From contig MU839836.1 of NCBI GenBank assembly GCA_030411725.1, positions 124,001 to 188,000 on the forward strand: a stretch of DNA of 64,000 nt, written 5' to 3'. The stretch comes from Echria macrotheca. Taxonomy: Eukaryota > Ascomycota > Sordariomycetes > Sordariales > Schizotheciaceae. Position 1 is the stretch's first letter. Every line of letters begins with the position of its first letter. The position numbers were made by a program, and so were the translations under genes. Below, one piece after another: positions 32,751 through 43,995 of the stretch. The notes under the pieces were generated by a model, which saw only the letters and a program-made list of their open reading frames with translations, ran no database searches and was not told the origin of the DNA.

Positions 32751-33420
32751 TTAGGTGAAAAGGCAGCCAGTCTGATCAACCTTTACGACTTTGGAGATAT
32801 CCGTTCCCAACAAACCCGCCCGCTTAATCCAAGCCTACAACTCCGCATTAGTACTGTATCGTCCAAGTGCCCAGAAAAAAAACTCACATCGAGAACCTCG
32901 GCCTTGGGATTCTGCTCGCGACTGAGGATGAAGAGGGTGGTAAAGTTGTTAGACTGAACAAGCGAGAACTCGCCCGTGTAGTCCTGAACGATGTAGTTGG
33001 GGCCGGGGCAGTCCGGAGGCCGCTCGCCCGGGAACTGGACGCGGAAGACGCCGGTGGCGCCGTACTCGGGCCCGGCCGGAGCGGCCGCCCCGAGGATGCT
33101 GATGGGCCGGGTTCCGACCTGGCAGGTGTTGTTCACCTGGATGGTGCCGTTGTCCTGATGCGAGCCGTCAGATTCTCTTCATTTTCCAGGCAGCTCTGAA
33201 CCCAACTTACATTCAGTGCGTACTGAGCAAATGTGCACTTGCACGCGGCGTTGTACGGCGCAGGCGTGCCGGCGACCTGGTACCAGCGTCCGAGATACGA
33301 GCTGAGATCGAAGCCAATGTCGGACTTGGGATAGTAGCATGATCCATCCCAAAGCGCCGGCACGGCATTTTTGCCGGCCGCAGCCGCGGCGAGGAGAGAG
33401 ACGACGGCGAAGGAGCGCAT
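32751..33420 (-). CDS. secreted lipocalin (apolipoprotein D/Blc-like)
   Basis: Exons 33420-33211, 33154-32888 and 32834-32751 give 186 residues. The signal peptide is MRSFAVVSLLAAAAA. The lipocalin signature GxW is seen in SSYLGRWYQVAGTPAPYN, followed by CKCTFAQYALN and later strands NYIVQDYTGEFSLVQSNN and TLFILSREQNP. The last exon, DAWIKRAGLLGTDISKV, is the C-terminal helix, and the protein ends QTGCLFT. Introns have GTAAGT and GTGAGT donors with CTAAT-type branch. The family binds small hydrophobic ligands. Four cysteines could form two disulphides. It is the neighbour of another secreted-protein gene, in convergent orientation. Confidence 0.9.
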
Positions 33421-34863
33421 GTTGGCTGGTGGATAATGAGATACTGGACGAAGACCCAAACTGATCTAGATGCCGATGATGATAGCTGTCTCACTTTCTC
33501 CGCGAGTCCCTCCCCATTATATACCTGCTTGTCTCTCGACCCGTTCATCTCGAGATCCTGCCCGTCCTTCATCACGTAATGATGAGTCTGCCAATTTTTA
33601 GAGTATCTCCCATCATCAGACACGACTTTTGCCAGCCCGCAACGTCACACCTGATGACGAACGTGGGACTCGGCTGGCCCGGTGCCAGCTGTACCAAGAG
33701 AGGCGGAACTGCCAAGCCGGCTGATCATTCCACTTCCGGGCCAAAAGACCGGGTCGTTTCTGTCAAGGGATTTTCCGATCTCTCGGCGGGGCCCCACGTT
33801 GCCGACCCGGTCGCGCGTAAGATCCGATCCGCAGCGATCTCGGCCGGCACTCAGATCGGACGCATGATCGCGGAATCGCCCAGCACAGCCCCGGGTAAAA
33901 TGGCGCGCCCGCCCACGACATTTTCCCTCCTTTCCCATTTCCCGGTGCTGCATGTTCCGATGTTAACTCGACACGACGCTATAGCACGATTTTTTTGGTC
34001 TGTCAGGTTTTAGAAAGCATTGCAATCATTCCCCGTGGCTGTGGACCCTGGATGCAGGTACCGCGCCGGCTGTTTTAATACACGTGGTATAAGTGCCGTT
34101 CATCTCCGGGACGCCTGCATCGCGTGGTTTCCCGTTGCGGTCGATAGATTGAAGTTGCACATACGTTCGAGATCGACGAATTCGTTTCCAGATTCGACCT
34201 CCCGAGGACCGCTGCAAACGATGTGTGCAGACGGCAGAGATAAAGTTCCGATGCAACGAGCCTGGTATGCGGCGACCTCCACCGGAAGCCAGGAATCAGT
34301 CCACCTTTGCCTTCGATCCCCCATCGGAATATGAACGAATATCGGGATCTCGAAACGACCGGTGAGGTTCAAGTGTCGATCGGCAGTTGGCGCTCGAAGA
34401 CGGGACAAGGAGGGAGAGCCAGTCCTCAGCGACATACCGATTCCACGGGGAGTGAGATACCTAGACTGTCATACGCGCTCATTGCCGTTGTTTCCGGGGA
34501 ATAACCCCAACGTCGGTACCTTGCAGCCAGTACAGCGAAACAGAGGTCCAGAAACCAGGTTTCGATAATATTGGCTACGTAGCCATAAGAGAACCACCCC
34601 ACAAGTTGGGCCAGCACTGCCGCCCGCGGCATACGTCATGGTGGCCCCGGAGCGAAGTGAGTGGCTGGGCTATATATGATGAGCACAAGACCAAAGATTG
34701 AGGGCAAGCTGGCACGAAAACTTCCCAGATCGATTGCCCCTGGCTTACATGTACACGAAGGAATCATCGCTGCGCCGTGGTAACCCGGGCTAATTCCTTC
34801 GATACATGGCACTGCCCTAAGAGTCAGACGAGAAAGACAAAACGTATTTATTCATCCACGAGC
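33421..34863. other. intergenic, no gene seen
   Basis: Upstream of the lipocalin gene and downstream of the DUF899 gene. GC-rich near 33650-33950, with no reading frame of convincing composition. Confidence 0.55.
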
Positions 34864-35634
34864 TCACTCATCAGCCTCATACTCATAGTTCAACTTAAAC
34901 TCGGCCGGTCCAAGCGGTCCATCCTGCCTCCCCAACGGCGTCAAATCAAGCAGCTGATACGTCCCCAACAACATCTCCACGCCACGCGGAAAGATCGAAT
35001 ACGTCTGGTAGACTTCCCCATCTCTTTTATAGAAGACACTCAGGTTGGCCATCTCACCGCCGCCCCCCTTTACCGTCCCACCGAAGTCATAGTTAAAATC
35101 GGACCCGTAGCTGGAGTACCACGGGAACGTCCAGCCCAGCTTTTCCTTCCAGGCCGCGATCTTGTCGAACGGCGCGCGGGAGACGACTACCATGCTCGTG
35201 TTTCGCGATCGCAGGTGGCGGAGGTCGGGGATGTGTTCACCTAGGTACAGATGTTACTTCCACATGCACGTTATGTTGAAGCGAGGTGATGATAGACATA
35301 CCGACAAACGCGCAACCATTGCATCCGCGCTCGTTCTCGGGCGCAAACATGAAGTGGTACACGATGAGCTGGTCCTTGTCCCCGAACAGGTCTGCAAGGG
35401 ACAGTGTGGAGCCCTCGGGACCGTGGAATTGGTAGGACTTATCGATCTTGACCATGGGCAGCTCGCGTCGCTCGGCTGCGAGATTGTGGAGGGCTTGCAG
35501 TGCGGCGGTTTCCTTCTCGGCTAGCGCCTTGCGGGCTGTTTCCCATTCTTCGCGGGTTACGACCTGTTTTTGGGTTCGTTGGTGTTTATGTTGCTATACA
35601 TGTTTGGGGAATGGGGCGGTACCTTTCGCACCAT
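34864..35634 (-). CDS. DUF899 thioredoxin-like protein
   Basis: Exons 35634-35623, 35563-35302 and 35240-34864 give 216 residues. The first exon is only four codons (MVRK), and the second begins VVTREEWETARKALAEKE, the usual DUF899 start. The core has KIDKSYQFHGPEGSTLSLAD, LIVYHFMFAPENERGCNGC and VVSRAPFDKIAAWKEKLGWT, then WYSSYGSDFNYDFG. The fold is thioredoxin-like, with CNGC at the position of a redox-type cysteine pair. Members are often annotated as putative dithiol-disulphide proteins, but activity is unproven. Intron ends are GTACCG...AACAG and GTATGT...CCTAG. The 12-nt first exon is the weakest part of the model. Confidence 0.85.
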
Positions 35635-36702
35635 GGTTGCGTTGTAGACTCAATCGTTGTTGTTCGAGAGCGGAGATTGTGGAACTTCTCGCGCATGGTC
35701 TCCAGCCAAAAGAAACGGGGCTGGTGTTTTTAACAACAATTAGAGTCCATCGTTTATAATACGGGGTAACTGACGACCGATGTGAGCTGCGGGGAAAATC
35801 TTCGTTGGTAAGATGGTGCGCTGCTGCCTGATGATCGGACGAACATCGCGCCGGACGCGTGGGATGCTGCACCGGAATCTTGGCATTGAAACGCCAGTAT
35901 CGCACGTGGTCACCTGACGGACGTGGTACCTGCCTAGCAACGTATCTCGACTGGAATCTATCACGAATGGTCGCTCTCTTGACCCGAAAGGGGGAAGTAA
36001 TCGACATATCCCGGGTCGATGGTGTGAAGGCTAGCAAGCAATGTGCACATACCTAGGTGCGTTACCTCCAATTGGCTCCGAGCAGTGACCGCAGAGTTGT
36101 GGTTTTGTAACGTCTGCACTGTGCTTACAGTATCAGGGGTGTCAACAAACAAACTCGCATGACTGATGCCAACCCTACGTCAGGGGGTGTTTATTTACCT
36201 TCATACCTCACAAATGAAGGTGTGGTCATGACAAGCATAAATACCGCCAAGACTATAGCCAAGGAGAGCGAAACACCAAACCAAAACATTTTGATACATA
36301 ACCTACATGGTATTGTACATGTACCTAGGCTTTCCCTGTGAACATGATAACCCCAATCATACGAGTCCCAAATGCTCGTCATTATTCCGAGCCCCACCTA
36401 AAGCTGCAGATAACATCCAAAACCGTGGTGCTGGAGCCCGAGTGGAGTGGAGTGAGAGTTCTCATTTCATGACGTCTCGCGGTGGAGTATATGTCCCCAT
36501 CTCCAGCAACGACATGCATGGATGCATGCACCAGGTCGGTAACTATGAAATCCGCAAAGAGGGTCTAGACCATTAGACTTTGAAATTTTTTCTCGGGTCT
36601 TTTCACAACACACAGACTTGATCTCATCACCTCATTCTACAGATCTCATGGAGGATAGTTGAGTTCGCCTCGTCTAAGCCGTCACCCGGATATACACACA
36701 TC
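35635..36702. other. divergent intergenic region
   Basis: Between the DUF899 gene (minus) and the PAP2 gene (plus). Short motifs TACCTAGGTG near 36051 and GTACCTAGGC near 36319 belong to the dispersed palindrome family. No gene seen. Confidence 0.55.
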
Positions 36703-37769
36703 ATGTCTGCGCTGGCAAATTTCAAGGAACCCCTTGGTGAGTCTATTGAATCATGACGCTCTTGGCAGGAAAACTGCTGCTGACACTCAACTGAGCCATC
36801 GTCACGGTCTTCACCATCGGGACTTTGATCAACCGGCGAAGGAGATCAAATGGGTCCATCTCCGAGAAAGATGTCGAGACCGCCCTGGACACACCGACCC
36901 TCCCACGACTCACATCAAAACTCGGTTCCAGAAACCTGCCCTCGGCCATCCTCGCCCAGTTCCCGTTCCTAGTAGAAGTATGGTACTGGCAACTAACCTA
37001 CTGGGTATATCTCCACCCATCCCCCCGATGAATCCATCACGACCCTAACACTTAACAGATCTACCAAGGCCTCCGCGCCCTCTCGGCGCGAAAAATCGCC
37101 GGCAACGACGCCATCTTCCAAACAGCAGTGCACCACGCCCAACAACTCCTCACCCTCGAAAAATCCCTCGGCATCGACGTCGAACTCCCCCTCCAGCGCC
37201 TAATCCTCCACCACGCCCCCTGGCTCATGACGGCCCTCTCGCGCGTCTACTTCTCCCACATAGTCCTCGGCCTCATCTTCCTGGTGTACAGCTACACCGT
37301 CCTCCCGCGCCACACCTTCAGCGCCATCCGCCGCACGCTCGCGCTCGAGAACGTCCTGGCGTTTTTGGTGCTAACCGTCTGGCGCTGCGCCCCGCCGCGG
37401 CTGATGCCCCACCCGCAGTACGGCTACCGCGACATCGTGCACGAGAGCTCGGGCAACACGGCGTGGACGGAGAATAAGTTCCGGCTTGTGATCGCGGCGA
37501 TGCCGAGTCTGCATTTTGCGAATTCGTTGTTTCTGGGCTGGTGTCTGGCGCGGTTTAGTCCGCATGCGGCGTTGCGGGTGCTGGGGCCGTTGTGGCCCGT
37601 GACGATGTGGATTACTGTCGTGGCGACGGCGAATCATTGGGTTCTGGATACTGTGGCTGGGGTGGGCGTGTTGGTGGTGGCGTATCGGTGGAATCGGGTT
37701 CTGTTGGGGTTGTTGCCCCTGGAGGAGTTTGTGTTGGGAGTGTTGAGGTTGGAGAAGCCGGGGGCGTAG
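36703..37769 (+). CDS. PAP2/Aur1-like membrane phosphatase or phosphotransferase
   Basis: Exons 36703-36736, 36796-37004 and 37059-37769 give 317 residues. The first exon encodes only MSALANFKEPL plus one base. TM segments include IVTVFTIGTLIN, SHIVLGLIFLVYSYTVL, TLALENVLAFLVLTVW and TMWITVVATANHW. The catalytic motifs of the PAP2 superfamily are present as AMPSLHFAN (motif 2) and ANHWVLDTVAG (motif 3, with the nucleophilic His and the Asp). Motif 1 is not classical, which resembles the Aur1/Ipt1 phosphoinositol-transferase branch. It is too short for Aur1 itself. It probably acts on a lipid phosphate in an internal membrane; substrate unknown. The 3' half is G-skewed. Confidence 0.88.
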
Positions 37770-38417
37770 TGGTGAGATGTTATTTGAGGAGTTTCATTAT
37801 GTCACTTGGAGAGGCCGAAAGACATGGCAATGTACGGATACAGACGTTGGAGCGAGTGGCAGGACGTGTGAAGGTATTTCCTGCCTATGTTGTATACCAA
37901 TCTTGTACATAGATCCGGCACGGAACCGGCTGATTGAATTGTTTCGAGGAGGAATTCATGTGATACGCAGGGCGTGGGGTATAGTATTCCATCGTTCGCC
38001 CTCCATCTATCAGAACAAGAAAGAGGCGGAGAGGAATTCATTGACTAGGTACTTGTAGGTTGGTACGTATTTTGATGTGTGTCTCACCACTGACTTGCAT
38101 CAGGTCTCCCATTTCTACATGAGAAGAGATCGAGTCAAAGATGCTTCGGTTTGTAAATGTGAGAACCATGAATTTTCAGCCCTAACTCAACCGCTGTCGC
38201 GCAACTAGAGACAAGTGAATGATCGAATCCATGAAGTTCACCCTAAAGTCAATGAAGACCAAGAAATCGTTGCTATAGAAAAGACCCGCTTGAAGGCAGA
38301 ACCAAAGAAGTCTCCAAAAAGGAGAGGATAATAGTAAGAGGGCCGGTGCAGAACGCAGCCAGGTTGACAAATGTCTAGAAGCCCGTCAAGGGATGTAGCC
38401 GTGACGGGGAACCTGAT
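37770..38417. other. convergent intergenic
   Basis: 3' flanks of two convergent genes. No coding frame or RNA gene was recognised. Confidence 0.55.
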
Positions 38418-39302
38418 TCAGTCTACCTCTGCCGACGACATCGACGATCCGGGACGCGAGGGTGGCAGCGACACCGGTTCCACTACCGGAGACCGCAATG
38501 CACAACCACACTGCTTGCAAACATCGTTCAATCCACACGAGCTCCCCGATCCTGATGATGACGGCTCCTTCGATCCAAGCTCTCCCGCTCCGTCGTTTTC
38601 CGCTCCACTGTTACTCACGCTGGAATTCTCTGGTTCGGAAACGGGAGATGAGGATAACGCGCACCGCTCGGGATAACTTGAGTCACTCGCGTCAGGATCC
38701 TCTGCTTCGGAAACTGAAGACGACGATAGCGCAATCTGCTCGGGATAATGCAGGGCCTTTCCCGTCTTGTTGACTCGTTGTCCTGCGAGCCAAGCCCAAT
38801 ATCCAGGATCTCCGCTGTTGTCAATCAAGACCCGGTCCATTCTATTCCTGCTCGCCAGGTATATGAAGAGGGAAAACGAGACGTAGTGCCTATCAGACTC
38901 GCTCTCCCGTTAGTACGCCGTATCAATCAGGATTGAGTCGTGATAGAGAACTTACGAGGGCCGATATGGCCTAACATGAACGGTGTTCCAGATATGATCC
39001 GTCAAATTCCCTCTCTGTTGGTCGGGTGGCGGGGAATTGATCAGAGGTGCCGTGTATGTAGTAGGCTGGCGTGAATATGGATCGTCCTGGGGCTTCTCCA
39101 GCTCATGCGGCTCCAGGGGGGTGCGCACATTCGAGGTTTTGGACTGCTTTCGAGGCAGATCTGACGTAGGCGACGGGGTTTTGGGTCGCTTTGGAGGTCG
39201 TTCTCGAGAGGACGGGGGAGTCTCAGGCCGCTTTTGGAGCTGCTCTTGTGAGAGCTGCGGAGCCTCGGGACGGTTTTGGGGCTGCTCTTGCGGGGACGAC
39301 AT
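38418..39302 (-). CDS. disordered Pro/Ser-rich hypothetical protein
   Basis: Exons 39302-38956 and 38889-38418 (66-nt intron, GTAAGT...TGATAG, branch TACTAAC) give 272 residues. The first exon is low-complexity, with diverged repeats (SQEQLQKRPETPPSSRER, PPKRPKTPSPTSD). A short ordered block spans the join (HYVSFSLFIYLASRNRMDRV, GDPGYWAWLAGQRVNKTG). The rest is acidic Ser-rich sequence ending near CGLNDVCKQCGCALRSP. No known domain was recognised. Strong splice sites and an intact frame across 272 codons support a real gene, but amino-acid composition alone is weak evidence. Confidence 0.6.
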
Positions 39303-39646
39303 CGGGGGCACTGCAGAAAGAGCTGACGATATTGGCTGCTTGGGTTAAGAGTGAAGGGCTGGATCCGGGAGGAAAGTCGGGACTGCAAAGGGCATTAAAT
39401 ACACGGCCATAAGATGACGTGCGGACCATTTGCGGCCCATGATTGATGACTGCGAGAACAAACCGTCGTGCGTGTGCGGTCCTGCGTGCCCAGTAGCCCA
39501 TGGATGCTGGCTCTATGGCGCCTTCTTCCTCCTTCCGGCCGCTGCCTCGAGCTCTGGTTAGCCTTTCAAGCATCTGACGTCTGTTGTCAAGCCTCGCCTG
39601 CCGTCCCGTGGTGCGTGTGCTTGCCCGCGGCTTCTACACTGGCCAG

Positions 39647-39663
39647 ACAAAATTTCCTTGCAG
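39647..39663 (-). promoter_or_regulatory. inverted single copy of the module core
   Basis: ACAAAATTTCCTTGCAG is the reverse-strand version of the TGCAaGGAAACTTTG element with one change. No CCAAT box follows at the module spacing. Confidence 0.4.
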
Positions 39664-39781
39664 AAGGCGTCGTGGACCCGAAATTTGTGTGCATGTGGGA
39701 GCGTACGGGATGGGCAACCACAAGGGGCCCACCGGCGCAAGCCCTGGCAGAGCTGGAAAGTGCGGTCGTCTATTGGCCCGC

Positions 39782-39798
39782 GCAAAATTTCCATGCAG
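39782..39798 (-). promoter_or_regulatory. inverted single copy of the module core
   Basis: GCAAAATTTCCATGCAG is a second inverted element, 135 bp from the first. Confidence 0.4.
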
Positions 39799-39973
39799 AC
39801 AGATCCAACGATCATATCCCGAGGCGCCTCGCAGCCCGTGGGAGCCGACGGTTCCAGGGTATCTCCCCGGAGGCCGGGCCCAGGTCAACTGGTCAATATC
39901 TTTGGAGGCGGGACTGATGCATGGTGGCCCAATCGGGGAGGGATTGTGTCCGGCACTGTGGTTCGGGGTCATC

Positions 39974-40008
39974 TGCAAGGAAACTTTGTTGCCGAGCGGT
40001 GATTGGTT
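39974..40008 (+). promoter_or_regulatory. CCAAT-linked module, copy 1
   Basis: TGCAaGGAAACTTTGTT, then ten unconserved bases, then GATTGGTT (reverse CCAAT box). It lies 80 bp before copy 2 and upstream of the ATG at 40221. Confidence 0.55.
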
Positions 40009-40053
40009 GAGTCTGCTGCGCCCTGAGCCCGGGGACCGTTTGGGTTGCTGCAA

Positions 40054-40088
40054 TGCATGGAAACTTTGTTTGGCTCCTTTGATTGGTT
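40054..40088 (+). promoter_or_regulatory. CCAAT-linked module, copy 2
   Basis: TGCAtGGAAACTTTGTT, ten unconserved bases, GATTGGTT. Conserved parts match copy 1 at all but one base, and the internal spacing is identical. Confidence 0.55.
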
Positions 40089-40220
40089 CGTTGTCGGCGC
40101 CGAAAACCAGAGCCTGCTGAGAGATATCATGCAAAGTTTCAACCCTCCAGCCAACTCCATCTCCATCTGTTCGCTATCTTACCCTTCCATCATTTCCACA
40201 GTCGATCAACCACCGTGACC

Positions 40221-42258
40221 ATGTCTTCAGGATTGAAGAAGGATTGGAAGGATGTCTTTGACGACATTTACGACATCTACTGGGTCCAGGACAGGACGCT
40301 CGAGGAAACCATGCAGCTCATGAAGACCATGTACAACTTCTCACGCACGTGGGTTTTACTCCCAATGCTCCAAATTGACTCACCCTAACAAATATTGTAG
40401 GAAGAAACAATGGGTGAACCAAATGGACGAATGGAAGCTCAAGAAGAACACTAGCACCATTGAGATGCAGAGTATTGTCAGGATCCAGCAAAAGCGGAAG
40501 GCCGAGGATGGCAAAGATACCGACTTCACCGTCCGTGGTCGTCATGTTGATCAAGAAAAAATCGAACGATGGCAGAAGAGACAGAAGTGTGACGTTCCCC
40601 AGTCCGGTAAGTTTGCTGACTCTCAAGTGCAATCCGGTTTCCAGGCTGACTTGTATTCCGCAGAAGTTGCCACGACACCCTCGGATATCTCCTACAACAC
40701 CCCTTCGGAGGTTGCACCCTCCCCCTTCGAGGTTGCACACACGCCCCGAATCGATCCACTCGCCGAGGACGGACTGGAATTTTCTTTCGTCGGGCCGGCT
40801 GAAGCACCGGGTGCTGAAGTTTTCGCAATGAGCGATCTTGTCATTGATGAAGACAACCGGCAGATACCCACACAGAACTTTCACGTTCCGATTAGCGAGC
40901 CCATGGACATCGACAGCGTACCGCCTCCAGGCCCCGCAGACAGCCTGATGGACAGGGACGCCGGATACGACTCCGATGGCAACTCCAGTGTCACCGAGAT
41001 CAGCCGTGAAGAGATGTATGACTCGGACTCGGACTCAAGCGACTCGTCGGTGGCTACCATCAAGGCAGATGAATACGGCACTGCCGTGGAGGACTTTTGG
41101 CGCATCAGTCTTGGGAAGCCGATGGCTTCAAACGAGAAGAACAAGGCACTGCGTGCGGCAGCCCGGACGGGAAATGCACAGTTGGTTGAAGACCTCCTCC
41201 GGTCGGGTGCTGACCTTACGAGTCTCTCCAAGTCCGGCATGACAGCATTCCATGCTGCTGCGTTCTTCGGCCATGTCGATGTCCTGTGGCTGCTGGTTCG
41301 GAAGGGCGCTTACATCGAGGATAAAGTACGCGGGACGATTTCCATCATCATCTTCAAGCCCTCCGGGGCGAGGAAGCTTGTCCCTATTGAAAACCCAACC
41401 CCACTCCAGCTTACAGCGGCGCGGGGTCACTTTGAAGCCACCAAGTCTCTCTTGCAATGGGGGGCGAACCCAGGCCAGGACACCGAGGATTCTTCCCTTT
41501 CATGGGCTATTCAATCGGGTTCCACGTCAACTTTCAAACTCATAGACAAGCACACCACGGTTCTGCCAACGAATTACGCGCTGATTGTGGCTGTAGAGTT
41601 TGGCCGCCTGGAAATTGCTGGATGCCTACTGGACAAGGGTGCAGATCCCTATACCGTGAGGAACACTGACGGCTACTCAGCACTAGGGGTGGCGATTTTG
41701 GAAGGACACTCTTCTATCGTCGAGTTACTACTCGACCGCGGCGCAGATCCTCACGCTGGCGCTTGCGGATACTACACGCCACTTACACTGGCCGCCGAGA
41801 ACGGATATCGTGATATCGTCGAAATACTGTTGGATCGCGGTGTCGACCCCAACCAAGTGGGCAAGGGGGTCGACGGAGCACTTCACGCAGCTGCTTGGGC
41901 GGGGCACCGAGATATCGTTCGTCTACTCCTCGACCGGGGCGCGGATGTGGACAAGTCCGATCAAGATGGATGGACAGCACTGATGTCCGCGGCTGGCAAC
42001 GGGTTCGAAGAGATTGTTGAACTACTCCTCCAGAAGGGAGCGAATCCCAATTTAACAGATGACGAGAAGTTGACTGCACTTGACCGGGCTCGGGAGGATG
42101 GCTTTCAGGAAACCGTCGAGTTGCTACGCGAGTACGGCGGAGAATCTGGCCCAGACGATGATAGTGAGGAGGACGACGGAGATGACACTGACGAGGATGA
42201 AGAAGAGTATGGAGAAGAGGATGAACGAGAAGGTGAGGGAGGTACGAATGGGGACTAA
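40221..42258 (+). CDS. Clr5-domain ankyrin-repeat protein
   Basis: Exons 40221-40348, 40401-40606 and 40664-42258 give 642 residues. The intron at 40607-40663 is 57 nt with GTAAGT donor, CTGAC branch and CGCAG acceptor. Because it is a multiple of three, an unspliced product would also stay in frame (661 aa). The N-terminal ~50 residues (KKDWKDVFDDIYDIYWVQDR, TLEETMQLMKTMYNF, KKQWVNQMDEWKLKKN) match the fungal Clr5 domain. An acidic Ser-rich linker follows. Residues ~300-610 hold about nine ankyrin repeats, for example GHSSIVELLLDRGADPHAG, GHRDIVRLLLDRGADV and GFEEIVELLLQKGANPN. The C-terminal tail is Asp/Glu-rich. A nuclear or signalling adaptor role is inferred. Confidence 0.9.
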
Positions 42259-43024
42259 CTTCCATGGCACATCACGATGGGTTGTTGACATCGGGCCACT
42301 CTACCCAAGATAATTTCTTGACAGGAGTATTGGAATTCAGCGAGCATGTGTATTGAACTTCGATATATATCTAGCATCATGTGGACGGGCGCTGCTGTTC
42401 AAGCTGTTGACGGAGGAAGAGTTTCATGGTTGTCCTTTTCACTCTTGTCATTTCGTCCGAGGCAGCCAATCCAATTCCAATGCTGGCTTACCGTCACTTC
42501 TGGATCACAAACATAGCTTATCAACTACGGGTTTGTAAGCCTGCTTTGAAATCTCAAGCACCTTCCCAGGCCCGGTAGAACGAGATACTTTACCTTACTG
42601 ATGCAATACTAGGCCATCAGCACCACAACGGCATCCGAGCCGAGGCCAAGCCGGCAGCGAGGCTGGACGGGCCCACCGAAATTATTGATTAGTGAACACG
42701 GTGCGTCCGGGACGCCGACGGATGATTAAGAAACCGCCGAGGCGGCTTGTACCGGTCGTCCAATCATATTGCGCAGATGTGCTCGCCGTATGTCGTCGTC
42801 TGGCATCAACAATGAGTATTTAAAACGACCATGGCAGTCAAGGTTAAAATGAAATTATGATCATAGTCAATCAAGACTCGAACATCACAAGACGGGCAGA
42901 CACACTCAGACTAGCAGACACATAAAGACACTCCAGTCCACAGCTCAAGCACTTCACTGACTTCAACAACCCAAGCACTCCAACAACCAAAACAGCCTAT
43001 TCTAAACCCTACCAACACAACAAA
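42259..43024. other. intergenic, promoter of NmrA-like gene 2
   Basis: Contains TATTTAAAA at 42817-42825, a plausible TATA element, and a C/A-rich leader before the next ATG. No gene seen. Confidence 0.55.
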
Positions 43025-43995
43025 ATGGCGCAACGTTTCCCATCCGTCGCTCTCATCGGTGTTCGTACCAATCCCTAACTCTCCCCCCCAATCATACCCT
43101 AACAAAACACCCACAGGCATCCGGTAACCTAGGTCCGCACATCCTCCAAGCCCTGCGCACCGCCAAACCCGCCTTCAACCAAATCACGGTCCTAACCCGC
43201 ACTCCACCTTCTCCTTCCGCCTTCCCCTCCGACATCACGGTCAAGGTCGTCGACTACACCTCCCTCCCCGACCTCACCGCCGCCCTAACCGGCATCGACG
43301 CAGTCATCTCCGCCGTCCCGACCTTTGCCGCCCTGACCCAAAAACTGATCATCGACGCGTCCCTCGCCGCCGGCGTGAAGTTGTTCATCCCCTCTGAGTA
43401 CGGGCTAGACAGCACCGGCGCGCGCATCAATGCCGATTTTCCCTCGTGGAGACCGAAGTCGCAGATATCCGACTACCTCGCCGAGCTCAAGTCCCAGGAC
43501 AAGATCGACTATGCTCTGGTGATGGTGGGTTTGTTCCTCGACTGGGGCATGGAGGGGATTCTGCTTGACTTGAAGGGGAAGAGCGTCCAGCTCTGGGATG
43601 GTGGGAATACGCCTATTTCGCTGACGACGGTGGGGGAGATTGCGAAGACGGTCGTGGGGGTTTTGGAGGGGAAGAATGGGGGGAAGACGGAGTTGAGGGT
43701 TAAGAATATTAATATCTCGCAGCGGAGGCTGTATGAGCTTGCGACGGATGTGGTCGGGAAGGAGGGGTGGACAGTTACGGAGCTGGATACGGTGGCGGCG
43801 GTGGAGAAGGCGAGGGAGAATATCGCGAATGGGGTGCCGGATCGGTCGTATGCTTTTCTGAAGCGGGCTGTGGTGGATGGGACGTACGGATCGGTGTGGA
43901 AGGCGGAAGAGGATGATAGTGAGTTGATGGGGTTGAAGACGTTTACTGAAGATGATGTGTTGGAAATCATCAGAAATATGGCCGGAGGCAAGTAA
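43025..43995 (+). CDS. NmrA/isoflavone-reductase-like oxidoreductase
   Basis: Exons 43025-43060 and 43117-43995 (56-nt intron) give 304 residues. The intron cuts the dinucleotide motif: ...SVALIG joins ASGNLGPHILQAL, restoring GxxGxxG. Further landmarks are VDYTSLPDLTAALTGIDAVI, KLFIPSEYGLD and YALVMVGLFLDWGMEG, which match the PCBER/isoflavone-reductase-like branch. NADPH use is expected; the substrate is not predictable. The start context is ACAAAATGG. Like the first NmrA-like gene, the 5' half is C-rich and the 3' half G-rich at third positions. The two paralogues differ in length and motifs and are not a recent duplicate. Confidence 0.92.

Larger units (their letters stand above)
39303..40220. 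other. divergent promoter with repeated CCAAT-linked modules
   Basis: Upstream region shared by the disordered-protein gene (minus) and the Clr5-ankyrin gene (plus). It contains two direct modules at 39974-40008 and 40054-40088 and three related single elements. No gene is seen. Confidence 0.6.
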
